DNA of 64,000 nucleotides, taken from the NCBI RefSeq assembly GCF_029338375.1, contig NZ_CP119804.1:496001-560000 (forward strand), in the 5' to 3' direction. The notes below the pieces were generated by a model. It made no database searches. It was given only the letters and a program-made list of their open reading frames with translations, and was not told the DNA's origin. Positions 34,325 through 42,463 of the stretch are shown one piece after another. Positions within the stretch are counted from its first letter, which is position 1. Each line of letters begins with the position of its first letter. Made by a program: the position numbers and the translations under genes. Source of the DNA: Halorussus lipolyticus (lineage in GTDB: Archaea; Halobacteriota; Halobacteria; Halobacteriales; Haladaptataceae).

Positions 34325-34624
34325 ATGAATGCCGACGAGAGCCAACTGGCTAACGAGCAGGACGCAGAGAATCCCGTCGTGACCTACGACGTGAATGACG
34401 GCGAGTCGATTACCAACGCAGTCGTGGCCGCAGTCAGTTCGGCGTCGGGGACGAGCGCGACCGAGTTACGGCCGCTCTACTCGGCGGTGGACCCCGACGC
34501 GCTCGATAGCATCTTCGCGCCACAGTCCGATGGCACGCCGCGCGTCTCCGGGGGCACCGTCGCGTTCGAGTACGGACCGCACCGAGTCCGCGTCGAGAGC
34601 GACAGGACGGTCCTCGTCTTCTGA
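34325..34624 (+). CDS. HalOD1 output-domain protein
   Basis: A 99-residue protein that is essentially one haloarchaeal output domain (HalOD1). DGESITNAVVAAVSSASGTS precedes ELRPLYSAVDPDALDSIFAP and GTVAFEYGPHRVRVESDRTV, the usual order of conserved helices and strands. HalOD1 domains occur alone or at the end of two-component regulators; their molecular action is not established. It follows the BAT regulator by about 130 bases. I chose ATG 34325 over an upstream GTG at 34229 because the conserved part begins later. Confidence 0.85.
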   Translation: MNADESQLANEQDAENPVVTYDVNDGESITNAVVAAVSSASGTSATELRPLYSAVDPDALDSIFAPQSDGTPRVSGGTVAFEYGPHRVRVESDRTVLVF

Positions 34625-34650
34625 CCAGCAGAGACAGCGACAGACCGATT

Positions 34651-35622
34651 TCAGGGTTCCAGCACGACCTTCCCGGTCGTCTCGCGGTTCTCGATGGCCT
34701 CGTGGGCCTCGGCGGCGTCTTCCAGCGCGAAGGTCTCGCCCACGACGACTTCCAAGTCGCCGGCGACCAGCATCTCCTGTAGTTCGGGCACCGACGCGAG
34801 GACGCGCTGGGGGTCGCGCTGGAGCGCGTTGCCGAGGTGGAACCCGATGACCGACTTGTTCTCGAACAGGAGTCGCGTGGTCTCGACTTGGCCGGGTTCG
34901 CCGCTGGCCGCGCCGTAGGCCACCACGCGCCCGAAGTGCGAGAGGGCGTCGAGGCTCCGGGCGAACGTCTCGCCGCCCACGCCGTCGAGGACCAAATCGA
35001 CGCCCTCGCCGCCGGTTTCGTCCTCGATGATTTCGCGGAAGTCCTCGTCCTCGTAGTTGATGGGGTGGTCGCACCCGAGTCGCTCGGCGAGGTCGAGTTT
35101 CGCGTCGGTGCTGGCGGTGCCGAACACCTCGGCGTCCGCCGCGCTCGCCAGTTGGACTGCCGCGGTGCCGACCCCGCCCGCCGCGGCGTGGACGAGGACG
35201 CGCTCGCCTGCTTCCAGTTCGCCCCACTCGTGGAGGACGGCGTGGGCGGTCAGGAACTGGACCGGGAACCCGGCGGCCTCGGCGAACGACATCGACTCGG
35301 GGACCTCGAACAGCGAGTCGGCGTCCGCGAGGACGTACTCGGCGTAGGCGTTCTGGCCGGTCATGGCCACGACGCGTTGGCCCTCCTCGCGGTCTACGCC
35401 CTCGCCCACAGCGTCGATGGTGCCCGCGGCCTCCATGCCGGGGACGTAGGTCGGTTCCGGGCCGCCGACGTAGTGTCCTCGGCGTTGCATGATGTCAGCG
35501 AAGTTGACCCCCGTGGCCTCGACCTCGATTCGGACTTGGCCCGGTCCGGGGTCGGGTTTCTCCGCGTCTGTGACTTCTAGCACGCTACTGTCGCCGAACT
35601 CCGTGACTTCGACTCTCTGCAT
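34651..35622 (-). CDS. NADPH:quinone reductase (zinc-free MDR type)
   Basis: The 323-residue protein belongs to the medium-chain dehydrogenase/reductase family, quinone oxidoreductase branch. EATGVNFADIMQRRGHYVGG lacks the catalytic zinc ligands of alcohol dehydrogenases, as expected. VLVHAAAGGVGTAAVQLASA is the NADPH-binding loop. EDEDFREIIEDETGGEGVDL and VLDGVGGETF are further family motifs. It reduces quinones or enones with NADPH in the cytoplasm. Single gene with its own promoter. Confidence 0.92.
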   Translation of the reverse strand: MQRVEVTEFGDSSVLEVTDAEKPDPGPGQVRIEVEATGVNFADIMQRRGHYVGGPEPTYVPGMEAAGTIDAVGEGVDREEGQRVVAMTGQNAYAEYVLADADSLFEVPESMSFAEAAGFPVQFLTAHAVLHEWGELEAGERVLVHAAAGGVGTAAVQLASAADAEVFGTASTDAKLDLAERLGCDHPINYEDEDFREIIEDETGGEGVDLVLDGVGGETFARSLDALSHFGRVVAYGAASGEPGQVETTRLLFENKSVIGFHLGNALQRDPQRVLASVPELQEMLVAGDLEVVVGETFALEDAAEAHEAIENRETTGKVVLEP

Positions 35623-35709
35623 GGCCTCGTCTTCAAGCCGAAGGGGGATAAACTCTCATGCCGTGGTCAGTTTTTCCGCGACCCGACGAGGACGATACTC
35701 TTGAGACGC

Positions 35710-35868
35710 GAAAGCAGACCAACCGGTCCGCGGTGGGTGCGCTCGGTAGAGCAAACCACCACCAGACGCCCGGCCGACCGACCGCCAGCGAGCGCGCGGT
35801 GAACCAGCCGACAGGGGTGGGATGAAGGGGCCGTCCGGTCGCGGGCTTCAAAAAGCGTTCATCACAGT
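35710..35868 (-). repeat. Structured intergenic repeat, copy lacking the inner hairpin
   Basis: Read on the minus strand from 35868, it begins GTGATGAACGCTTTTTGAAG CCC and passes directly into GCGACCGGACGGCCCCTTCA TCCCACC, without the variable hairpin of the other two copies. Three degenerate 26-27-base units with GGCTGGTTCACCGCGCGC follow. It fills most of the 302-base gap between the quinone reductase and VOC genes and faces the 36579 copy in inverted orientation. Confidence 0.65.
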
Positions 35869-35924
35869 CATCGCGTCGTCGCGGTTCACTGATGAGACCA
35901 CGGTCATCGCGGTCGATCACACCA

Positions 35925-36416
35925 CTATTCCGACAACCGCTCTCCGCCGATGTAGAGCCGTTCGGGCGCTGGCCGCCCGTCAGAGAACGACTCGTGGTAC
36001 TCCATCAACTGCCAGAGAACCCCGGTCGGATTCCGCGGCGAGACGAACGCCTCGGCCCACTCGTCGTAGTCGGTCCGGTCCACCACGCGGATGTCCTCGG
36101 CTTCGAGCGCACTAATCGCGGCGTCCATGTCGGCGACTTCGAGGGTGACGTGATGCATCCCCGGCCCGTTCTCGGCGAGGAAGTCGGTGAGGAACGAGGA
36201 GTCGTCGGCAACGGGTTCGAGGAGTTCGACTCTCGACGCATCTCCGAGGAGGTAGTACGCCCACCGGAACGAGTTGGTGGGGTCCTCCTCGTGGACCAGT
36301 TTTTCGGCCCCGAGGAGGTCCAACAGCGGTTCGGCGTCGGCGACCTCGTGGACGGCGATGCCGATGTGGTCCACGCGGATTTCGGGCATTTCGGGAGGTT
36401 CAGATGGGTCGGACAT
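35925..36416 (-). CDS. VOC-superfamily protein, methylmalonyl-CoA epimerase-like
   Basis: A 163-residue protein with two beta-alpha-beta-beta-beta modules. RVDHIGIAVHEVADAEPLLD gives the first metal-binding His, LLEP the first Glu, NGPGMHHVTLEVADMDAAIS the second His, and WQLMEYHESF the last Glu. The G-P-G-x-H-H motif and length resemble methylmalonyl-CoA epimerases, but other VOC enzymes share these features, so the substrate is uncertain. The gene is flanked on both sides by inverted copies of the structured repeat. Confidence 0.8.
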   Translation of the reverse strand: MSDPSEPPEMPEIRVDHIGIAVHEVADAEPLLDLLGAEKLVHEEDPTNSFRWAYYLLGDASRVELLEPVADDSSFLTDFLAENGPGMHHVTLEVADMDAAISALEAEDIRVVDRTDYDEWAEAFVSPRNPTGVLWQLMEYHESFSDGRPAPERLYIGGERLSE

Positions 36417-36578
36417 GGGTTTCGTCTGCGACCTCGGACTGGATAGGTCTTGGGTGGATACCGGGGTTGTTACAGATTTAGAAATATATTTGTTTGTCTT
36501 ATATTTTAGTATATGGCTTAAAGACACTTTAAGTAGTCTTAGAGCGAAGTGAGTAGCGCGAACCGCAAAACGACGGTC

Positions 36579-36850
36579 GTGAACGCTTCTTGAAGCCCCC
36601 GCCCGGTCGCGGCCGCTCCGTGACATATCTTCGGTCTCTCCGCAACGCCCGACCTCAGATAGGGGTCACGGAGCGACTAAACTGCACGCTGGAAGACAAA
36701 CCGCGTCTTCCAAGGTCACACTCACTTCGTTCGCGTGACCGCGACCGGACGGCCCCTTCATCCCACCCGCCAGTTGGTTCACCGGGCGCTCGCTGGCAGT
36801 TGGTCCACCGGGCGTTCGCTGGCGGTTTGGTCCACCGAGCGAACGCCGGG
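36579..36850 (+). repeat. Structured intergenic repeat, copy with a longer inner insert
   Basis: It begins GTGAACGCTTCTTGAAGCCC. The outer inverted arms (CCGCCCGGTCGCGG and CCGCGACCGGACGG, one mismatch) enclose a hairpin GCTCCGTGAC/GTCACGGAGC, a hairpin GGAAGAC/GTCTTCC and a hairpin GGTCAC/GTGACC. After the arm follow CCCCTTCATCCCACC and three tandem 26-27-base units. The inner part differs from copy 1 in sequence but keeps the stem pattern. It accounts for most of the 474-base gap at 36417-36890. Confidence 0.7.
36771..36849 (+). repeat. Three tandem 26-27-base units inside the intergenic repeat
   Basis: The units CAGTTGGTTCACCGGGCGCT..., CAGTTGGTCCACCGGGCGTT... and CGGTTTGGTCCACCGAGCGA... 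start at 36771, 36797 and 36823 and end CGCTGG, CGCTGG and CGCCGG. Degenerate versions of the same three units occur in the minus-strand copy near 35710-35815. Confidence 0.7.
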
Positions 36851-36874
36851 CGGCGGCCGGGGCCGCCGCCCGGC
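36845..36874. terminator. 30-bp perfect palindrome, likely terminator of the LLM oxidoreductase gene
   Basis: GCCGGGCGGCGGCC-GG-GGCCGCCGCCCGGC is a perfect 14-bp inverted repeat around two bases. It lies 16 bases beyond the stop of the minus-strand oxidoreductase gene, and it closes the repeat element on the other side. No T run follows on either strand, so cruciform formation rather than classical termination is also possible. Confidence 0.45.
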
Positions 36875-36890
36875 TGAAACCCCGAGAAAA

Positions 36891-37895
36891 TCAGGCGTCA
36901 GGTGCCAGCGCGTCGATAGTGGCTTCGAGTTCGTCCTGTTCGGCACCGCGGGGGAACGAGACCGCCACGCGGTCCACGCCCTCGATTTCCTCGAACTTTT
37001 CGAGGTCGGCGCGGGCCTCCTCGGGGGTCCCGACCGCGCCGAGGTCCTTCAGGAGTTCGTCGTCGATGGCCGCGAGCGCGGCGTCTTGGTCGCCGCTACC
37101 CCACGCCGTGGCGACCTCCTCGGCGGTGTCGGCGTAGCCCTGCCGGGAGAGGGCCTCGCGGTAGAAGGTCCCCATCGCGCCGACGTAGAAGGCCAGATGC
37201 TGGCGGGCGAGGTCTCTGGCGCGCTGGCCGTCCTCGGAGACGGCGCAGGTCAGCGAGAGCGTGACTTGCACGTCGTCGGGATTTCGGTCGCCCAACTCGG
37301 CCCCGCGCCGGAGGTCCTCGAGGCGGTCCCGAACCCCGTCGGGGGTCAACATCAGGGCGTGCCACCCGTCGGCGAAGCGCCCGGCCAACTCGACCGACTT
37401 GGGACCCATCCCTGCCGCGTCGATGGGGACGGTCTCCTCGGGCGGGTCCGACCGCAGGCGGAATCCGCCGACGGTGAAGATGTCGCCAGCGTAGTTGACG
37501 GTCTCGCCCGACAGCACCTGCCGGACGATTTCGACGTACTCGCGGGTCCGACGCAGGGGTCGCTCGAAGCTCTGGCCGTGCCAGCCCTCGATGACGGCGG
37601 GACCCGAGGGACCGAGACCGACCCGGAGGCGGCCCTCCGAGAGTTCCTGCAGAGTCGCGGCGGTCTGGCCCATCAGGGCGGGCGACCGAGAGTAGACGTT
37701 AAGAATCGACGGTCCGATGCCGATTTCGTCGGTGCGCTCGGCGATGGCCGAGAGGACGGTCGGGGCGTCTCGCCCCCACGTCTCCGGGAGCCACGCCCGG
37801 CGGTAGCCCCGATTTTCGGCCTGCTGTGCGAGCGAAACGATGTCCGCGATGCTCGGTCTCGCGGCGACCGGCAGGTGGATGGTGCGGTCTGTCAT
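36891..37895 (-). CDS. Luciferase-like (LLM) F420/FMN-dependent oxidoreductase
   Basis: The 334-residue TIM-barrel enzyme belongs to the luciferase-like monooxygenase superfamily. It starts MTDRTIHLPVAARPSIADIV at ATG 37895. GYRRAWLPETWGRDAPTVLS, IGIGPSILNVYSRSPALMGQ and GRLRVGLGPSGPAVIEGWHG are the family's cofactor-binding strands and loops, and SVELAGRFADGWHALMLTPD follows. Many haloarchaeal members use coenzyme F420; the substrate is not predictable. It diverges from the signal peptidase gene. Confidence 0.87.
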   Translation of the reverse strand: MTDRTIHLPVAARPSIADIVSLAQQAENRGYRRAWLPETWGRDAPTVLSAIAERTDEIGIGPSILNVYSRSPALMGQTAATLQELSEGRLRVGLGPSGPAVIEGWHGQSFERPLRRTREYVEIVRQVLSGETVNYAGDIFTVGGFRLRSDPPEETVPIDAAGMGPKSVELAGRFADGWHALMLTPDGVRDRLEDLRRGAELGDRNPDDVQVTLSLTCAVSEDGQRARDLARQHLAFYVGAMGTFYREALSRQGYADTAEEVATAWGSGDQDAALAAIDDELLKDLGAVGTPEEARADLEKFEEIEGVDRVAVSFPRGAEQDELEATIDALAPDA

Positions 37896-38025
37896 GGCTG
37901 TACCGATGCACGCCCGGACCATAGTTCCCTGCCAACGCCCGACCCCGGAAACGCGGTTTATTCGGCGCGAAGTTTGGCCGAAAACGACAGAAGCTTGATT
38001 AGAGCGCCGGGCCACTACCGAGTCG

Positions 38026-38661
38026 ATGAGCGACGACGCACCTCCCGAAGGGTTGCGAGAATGGGTCACGTGGCTTCGCCGGACTGACCACACCGCCATC
38101 GAGTTCCTCCGCGAGACGGCGAGTAGCGCGCTCGTCGTCGTCCTCGTCGGCCTCGTGCTGTTCGGTGCGAGCGGAATCTGGCCGCCGATGGTCGCAGTCG
38201 AGAGTCCGAGCATGGAACCCCACATGGAGCGGGGCGATTTGGTGTTCGTGATGGAGGAGCATCGACTCGCGCCCGAGTTCGACACCGCCGAGACGGGGGT
38301 CGTCACCTACCGAGTCGGGAAGTCCGAGGAGTTCCGGAAATCGGGCGACTACGGCGACGTAATCATCTTCCGGCGGGACGGCGCGAAGGGGCGGACGCCC
38401 GTCATCCACCGCGCGAGGTTCTGGGTCAACGATTCGGAGAACTGGTACGACAAGGCGAACCCGAGGTACCTCCCCGGCGACAGTTGCACCGAGATAGCCA
38501 ACTGCCCGGCACCGAACGCCGGGTTCGTCACGCTGGGCGACAACAACCGGTACTACGACCAAGTGACCGGCATCAGTCGCCCGGTCCGGCCCTCGTGGAT
38601 TCGCGGGACCGCCGAGGTCAAGATTCCGTTCCTCGGCCACGTCAGACTGGCTTTCCAGTAA
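38026..38661 (+). CDS. Signal peptidase I, Sec11-like (S26 family)
   Basis: The 211-residue membrane protease has one N-terminal helix at about residues 33-52. The catalytic motifs are Ser62 in VESPSMEPHM, His128 in TPVIHRARFW and Asp172 in VTLGDNNRYYDQ, an Ser-His-Asp arrangement as in archaeal and eukaryotic Sec11 rather than the bacterial Ser-Lys pair. It removes Sec signal peptides outside the membrane. Active-site spacing is complete. Single gene. Confidence 0.93.
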   Translation: MSDDAPPEGLREWVTWLRRTDHTAIEFLRETASSALVVVLVGLVLFGASGIWPPMVAVESPSMEPHMERGDLVFVMEEHRLAPEFDTAETGVVTYRVGKSEEFRKSGDYGDVIIFRRDGAKGRTPVIHRARFWVNDSENWYDKANPRYLPGDSCTEIANCPAPNAGFVTLGDNNRYYDQVTGISRPVRPSWIRGTAEVKIPFLGHVRLAFQ

Positions 38662-38679
38662 ACTGCGTTTCGGTCGGCG

Positions 38680-39477
38680 TCAAACGTCGGGCGACTCCAG
38701 CACGTCGGGCACTCCCGCGACGGCAATCGTCTCACCAACGACGAACGACGAGGCGTCGCTGGCGAGGAATCGGGCCACGTCGGCTATCTCGTCGCTGGTG
38801 CCGACCCGGCGCTCGACCTCCTCGCGGTCCACCTCGTCGGCCGAGAGGCCCATCTGGCTGGCGAGGCCCGGCGTGGCGACGAACCCCGGCGCGATGCAGT
38901 TGACTCGCACGCCATCCCCGGCCCACTCGTAGGCCAGCGTCCGGGTGAGGTTGACGACCCCGGCCTTGGCCGCGCCGTAGTGGCTCATGTAGGGCGCGCC
39001 CTGCTGGCCCGCCACGCTGGCGACGTTGACGACGCTTCCGCCGGTCTCGTCGTCCTCGCCGGATTTGAGATGCTCCGCGGCGGCCTGCGTGCAGTTGTAG
39101 GTCCCGCCGAGATTGATGTTCAGAATCTTCTGCCAACCGTTGGGACTGATGTCGTCGAAGTTGGCCATGAACGAGGCCCCGGCGTTGTTGACCAGCACGT
39201 CGAGACTGCCGAACTCGGAGACGGTGGCCTCCACGAGCGCCTCGACTGCTTCGCGGTCGGTCACGTCGCACTCCACGGCGAGGGCGCTTCCGTCCCGGTC
39301 GCTTGCCTCTATCTCGTCGGCCACCGGGTCCACGTTCTCCTGTTCTCGGGAGCAGACCACGACGTTTGCGCCGTCTGCCGCGAACTCCTCGGCGATGGCG
39401 CGGCCGATGCCGGAACTCGCGCCCGTGACGATGGCGGTCCGGTCCGCCACGGAGAACCGGTCGAGGTGGTCGGTCAT
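38680..39477 (-). CDS. Short-chain dehydrogenase/reductase
   Basis: A 265-residue classical SDR. RTAIVTGASSGIGRAIAEEF is the TGxxxGIG cofactor site, NVVVCSRE favours NADP binding, VLVNNAGASFMANFDDI the NNAG motif, and the catalytic residues are Ser in NVASVAGQQGAPYMSHYGAA with Tyr-x-x-x-Lys (YGAAK). The C-terminal segment INCIAPGFVATPG is typical of 3-oxoacyl-ACP or glucose-dehydrogenase-like members. Substrate unknown. It converges with the signal peptidase gene. Confidence 0.9.
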   Translation of the reverse strand: MTDHLDRFSVADRTAIVTGASSGIGRAIAEEFAADGANVVVCSREQENVDPVADEIEASDRDGSALAVECDVTDREAVEALVEATVSEFGSLDVLVNNAGASFMANFDDISPNGWQKILNINLGGTYNCTQAAAEHLKSGEDDETGGSVVNVASVAGQQGAPYMSHYGAAKAGVVNLTRTLAYEWAGDGVRVNCIAPGFVATPGLASQMGLSADEVDREEVERRVGTSDEIADVARFLASDASSFVVGETIAVAGVPDVLESPDV

Positions 39478-39690
39478 CGGGACCTCCGTTGTCGCGTGGT
39501 AGCAGTTCGCATCGCATCTCCCTACAGGCCGATACCTGATAAGGATGGGTTGAACTGGGGTGACTCCCCGAGACGGTTTATCGAACGCCGGAGAGTGGGT
39601 CCGTAACCGATACCAGTTACGAATTCCGCATTTCCGGCCGTTTCGGGTTTCCCAGTAAACTCAAGGAGGTTACGGCCTTCGGTCTTGACT

Positions 39691-40791
39691 ATGGAGTTCC
39701 CGGTCCGGAGCCTCTCGGAGCGAGCGACGACGCTCTCGACGGGTGACGTGACCGGTGCAGTCGGCGACTCGGTGACGGTCCTGCCGGTGGTGGTCGCGGT
39801 GTCGGCGCTGACCGAACTTCGGCTTCCGGTGCTTCTGCTCTGGTTCGGTACGTTTCAGGTGGTCTGGGGCCTGCGATACGGCGCGCCGATTTCGGTCGAA
39901 CCGATGAAGGCGCTCGCGGCGCTGGTGGTCGCCGGGTCGCTGTCGGTGGGCGAACTCGCGGTTGCCGGGACGCTGGCCGGGGCGGTGTTGCTGGCCTGCG
40001 GAGCGACGGGGGTACTCGGGGCGCTGGCCGAGCGCATCGACGCCGGGGTGATTCGCGGGGTGCAGTTGGCCGTCGCGTTGCTCCTCGCACAGACCGGCCT
40101 CGAACTCGGCGCGGGCGCACCGAAGACGGCGCTCGCGGCCGGGGCGGTCGGCGGAGCGGTCGTCGCGCTGGGATACCGGAGAGCGAGCGCGCTGGTCGTG
40201 TTGGCGTTCGGGACGCTGATTGCGGTCGGCGAAGTCGGCGCACCGACTGTCGCGCTCCCGGCGTTCGGCGGGATTCGGCGCGTCTCGGGGTTCGCGCTGA
40301 CGCCGGACGCGCTCTCGGCGACCGGGGCGCAGTTGGCGATGACCGTGGGCAACGCCGCGGTGGCGACCTCCCTGCTCCTCTCGGACCTGTTCGACGCCGA
40401 GGCCTCGCCCGACGAGTTGGCGACCAGCATGGGTGCGATGAACCTACTGGCGGTCCCGCTGGGTGCGTTCCCGATGTGTCACGGGAGCGGCGGCGTGGCG
40501 GGCAAGCACGCCTTCGGCGCGGAGACGGCGGGCGCGAATCTGATTCTGGGCGGTCTCTACGCGACAGCGGCGCTCGCCGCGGCGGAGGTGGTCGCGGCGT
40601 TTCCGATGGCGGCGCTCGGGGTGGTCCTCGTGCTGGTCGCGGTCGAGTTGGGCCGGGCAAGTCTCGATACCGACGCGCTCGGCCTGACGGTCGGCGTCGG
40701 CGTGCTGGGCGCGGCGACGAACGTCGGGGTCGCGTTTGCGGTCGGCGTCGCGGCGTCGGTGGTGATGAAGCAAGTCCAGAACAAATTTTAG
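39691..40791 (+). CDS. MOT1-type molybdate/sulfate transporter
   Basis: The 366-residue membrane protein has about ten hydrophobic helices. TGDVTGAVGDSVTVLPVVVA near the N-terminus and the loop FPMCHGSGGVAGKHAFGAET are the hallmarks of MOT1-like, SulP-related molybdate transporters. Ala, Val and Gly dominate the sequence. I start at ATG 39691 rather than TTG 39685; a GGAGGT is seen about 20 bases upstream (39665-39670). No molybdenum cofactor genes are adjacent. Confidence 0.85.
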   Translation: MEFPVRSLSERATTLSTGDVTGAVGDSVTVLPVVVAVSALTELRLPVLLLWFGTFQVVWGLRYGAPISVEPMKALAALVVAGSLSVGELAVAGTLAGAVLLACGATGVLGALAERIDAGVIRGVQLAVALLLAQTGLELGAGAPKTALAAGAVGGAVVALGYRRASALVVLAFGTLIAVGEVGAPTVALPAFGGIRRVSGFALTPDALSATGAQLAMTVGNAAVATSLLLSDLFDAEASPDELATSMGAMNLLAVPLGAFPMCHGSGGVAGKHAFGAETAGANLILGGLYATAALAAAEVVAAFPMAALGVVLVLVAVELGRASLDTDALGLTVGVGVLGAATNVGVAFAVGVAASVVMKQVQNKF

Positions 40792-40886
40792 ACATAAGTA
40801 CATGCTCTTAGAAACTATTTCTAAGACTTTTCCGAACCTCCTTCGGACCCCCTCGTTTGACGGTCCGCCAGTCCTACGACTCTCGC

Positions 40887-42314
40887 ATGAACATCCACTG
40901 GCACCGCCGGGACCTCCGGGTCTCGGACAACCGGGCGCTCGCCGAGGCCGCTGAGAACGGCGCGGTCCTCCCCGTGTTCGTCCTCGACCCCGGCGTTCTG
41001 GACCACGCCGGGTCGCCGCGAGTGGCCTTTCTCCTCGGCGCGCTCGAATCGCTCCGCGAGGAGTACCGCGAGTTGGGCGGCGACCTGCTAGTCGTTCGCG
41101 GCGACCCCCGCGAGGAGCTACCCCGAATCGCCGACGAGCAGGAGGCCGACGCCATCTACTGGAACCGCGACTACTCCGGTCTCGCGGCGGAGCGCGACAG
41201 CGAGGTCCGACTCGCGCTGGACGACGCCGGGGTTTCGCGGGCGGCCTACCACGACGCCCTCTGTCACGAACCGGGGTCGATTCGGACCAACAAGGGCGAA
41301 CACTACTCGGTGTTCACCTACTTTTGGAAGAAGTGGCGCGACCGGGAGAAAGACGACCCCTTCGACGCGCCCGACGAAGGCACGGTGGCCGCGGTAGACG
41401 ACCGCGGCGAGATTCCGACGCTCGCGGACCTCGAATTCGAGGACCCCGAGGCCGAGATTCCCCCGGCAGGGACCGACGAGGCCCGGCGTCGTCTCCGGGA
41501 CTTCTGCGAGGACGCCATCTTCCGGTACGCCGAGGACCGCGACTACCCCGCCAGAGGAGGAACCTCTCGGCTCTCGCCCCACCTGAAGTACGGGACCATC
41601 GGCATCCGGGAGGTCTGGCAGGCCACCGAGGAGGCCGCGGAGCGCGCCGAGGGCGACCCGAGCGATTACGACGAGGAGGGCACCGAGGCCGCGTCGGTCC
41701 GGGAGTACCAGAGCCAACTCGCGTGGCGGGAGTTCTACGCCCACGTCCTCTCGGCCCGACCCGACGTGGTGACTCGTAACTACAAGTCCTACGAGAACGA
41801 CATCGACTGGCGCGACGACCCCGAGGCCCTGCAAGCGTGGAAAGAGGGCCGAACCGGCTACCCCATCGTGGACGCCGCGATGCGCCAACTCCGGGAAGAA
41901 GCCTACATGCACAACCGCCTCCGGATGGTCGTGGCCTCCTTCCTGACGAAGGACCTCCTGCTGGACTGGCGCGAGGGCTACGACTGGTTCCGCGAAAAAC
42001 TGGTGGACCACGACACCGCCAACGACACCGGAGGCTGGCAGTGGGCGGCCTCGACCGGCACCGACGCCCAGCCCTACTTCCGCATCTTCAACCCGATGAC
42101 GCAGGGCGAACGATACGACTCGGACTGCGAGTTCATCAAAGAGTACGTGCCGGAACTCGCCGACGCCTACCCCGAGGACGTTCACGGGTGGCACGAACTC
42201 GCCCCCGAGGAGCGCGAGCGAATCGCGCCGGACTACCCCGCGCCAATCGTGGACCACAGCGAACGCAGAGACGAGGCCATCTCGATGTTCGAGCGAGCGA
42301 GAGGCGACGACTGA
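40887..42314 (+). CDS. phr: Deoxyribodipyrimidine photolyase
   Basis: The 475-residue light-driven DNA repair enzyme has an N-terminal photolyase domain (MNIHWHRRDLRVSDNRALAE) that binds the antenna cofactor. The C-terminal FAD domain contains TSRLSPHLKYGTIGIREVWQ, YQSQLAWREFYAHVL, GYPIVDAAMRQLREEAYMHN, RLRMVVASFLTKDLL and TGGWQWAASTGTDAQPYFRI, with the tryptophans of the electron-transfer path. All class I CPD photolyase motifs are present and length is normal. Light repair suits a sunlit brine. The CRISPR array begins 150 bases after its stop. Confidence 0.97.
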   Translation: MNIHWHRRDLRVSDNRALAEAAENGAVLPVFVLDPGVLDHAGSPRVAFLLGALESLREEYRELGGDLLVVRGDPREELPRIADEQEADAIYWNRDYSGLAAERDSEVRLALDDAGVSRAAYHDALCHEPGSIRTNKGEHYSVFTYFWKKWRDREKDDPFDAPDEGTVAAVDDRGEIPTLADLEFEDPEAEIPPAGTDEARRRLRDFCEDAIFRYAEDRDYPARGGTSRLSPHLKYGTIGIREVWQATEEAAERAEGDPSDYDEEGTEAASVREYQSQLAWREFYAHVLSARPDVVTRNYKSYENDIDWRDDPEALQAWKEGRTGYPIVDAAMRQLREEAYMHNRLRMVVASFLTKDLLLDWREGYDWFREKLVDHDTANDTGGWQWAASTGTDAQPYFRIFNPMTQGERYDSDCEFIKEYVPELADAYPEDVHGWHELAPEERERIAPDYPAPIVDHSERRDEAISMFERARGDD

Positions 42315-42463
42315 GTGGCTACCTGAGCGTCTCCGAGGAGTCTCGATACTCGGTCTTCGTGGACCTTTTTAAAGTCTCTGTACAGCCCCGGTCCACGAAG
42401 TTCGGGCGTCGAGCGAGCGCAGGAGAAAGCTTTATTTTGGCTGTGGGCTGATTTTCACCCCCT
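42315..42463 (+). promoter_or_regulatory. CRISPR leader region
   Basis: This stretch abuts the first repeat and includes AT-rich parts (TTTTTAAAG at 42365-42373 and AAAGCTTTATTTTGG at 42426-42440). Since the degenerate repeat lies at the far right, new spacers should enter at this left end and transcription should run rightward. Confidence 0.6.
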
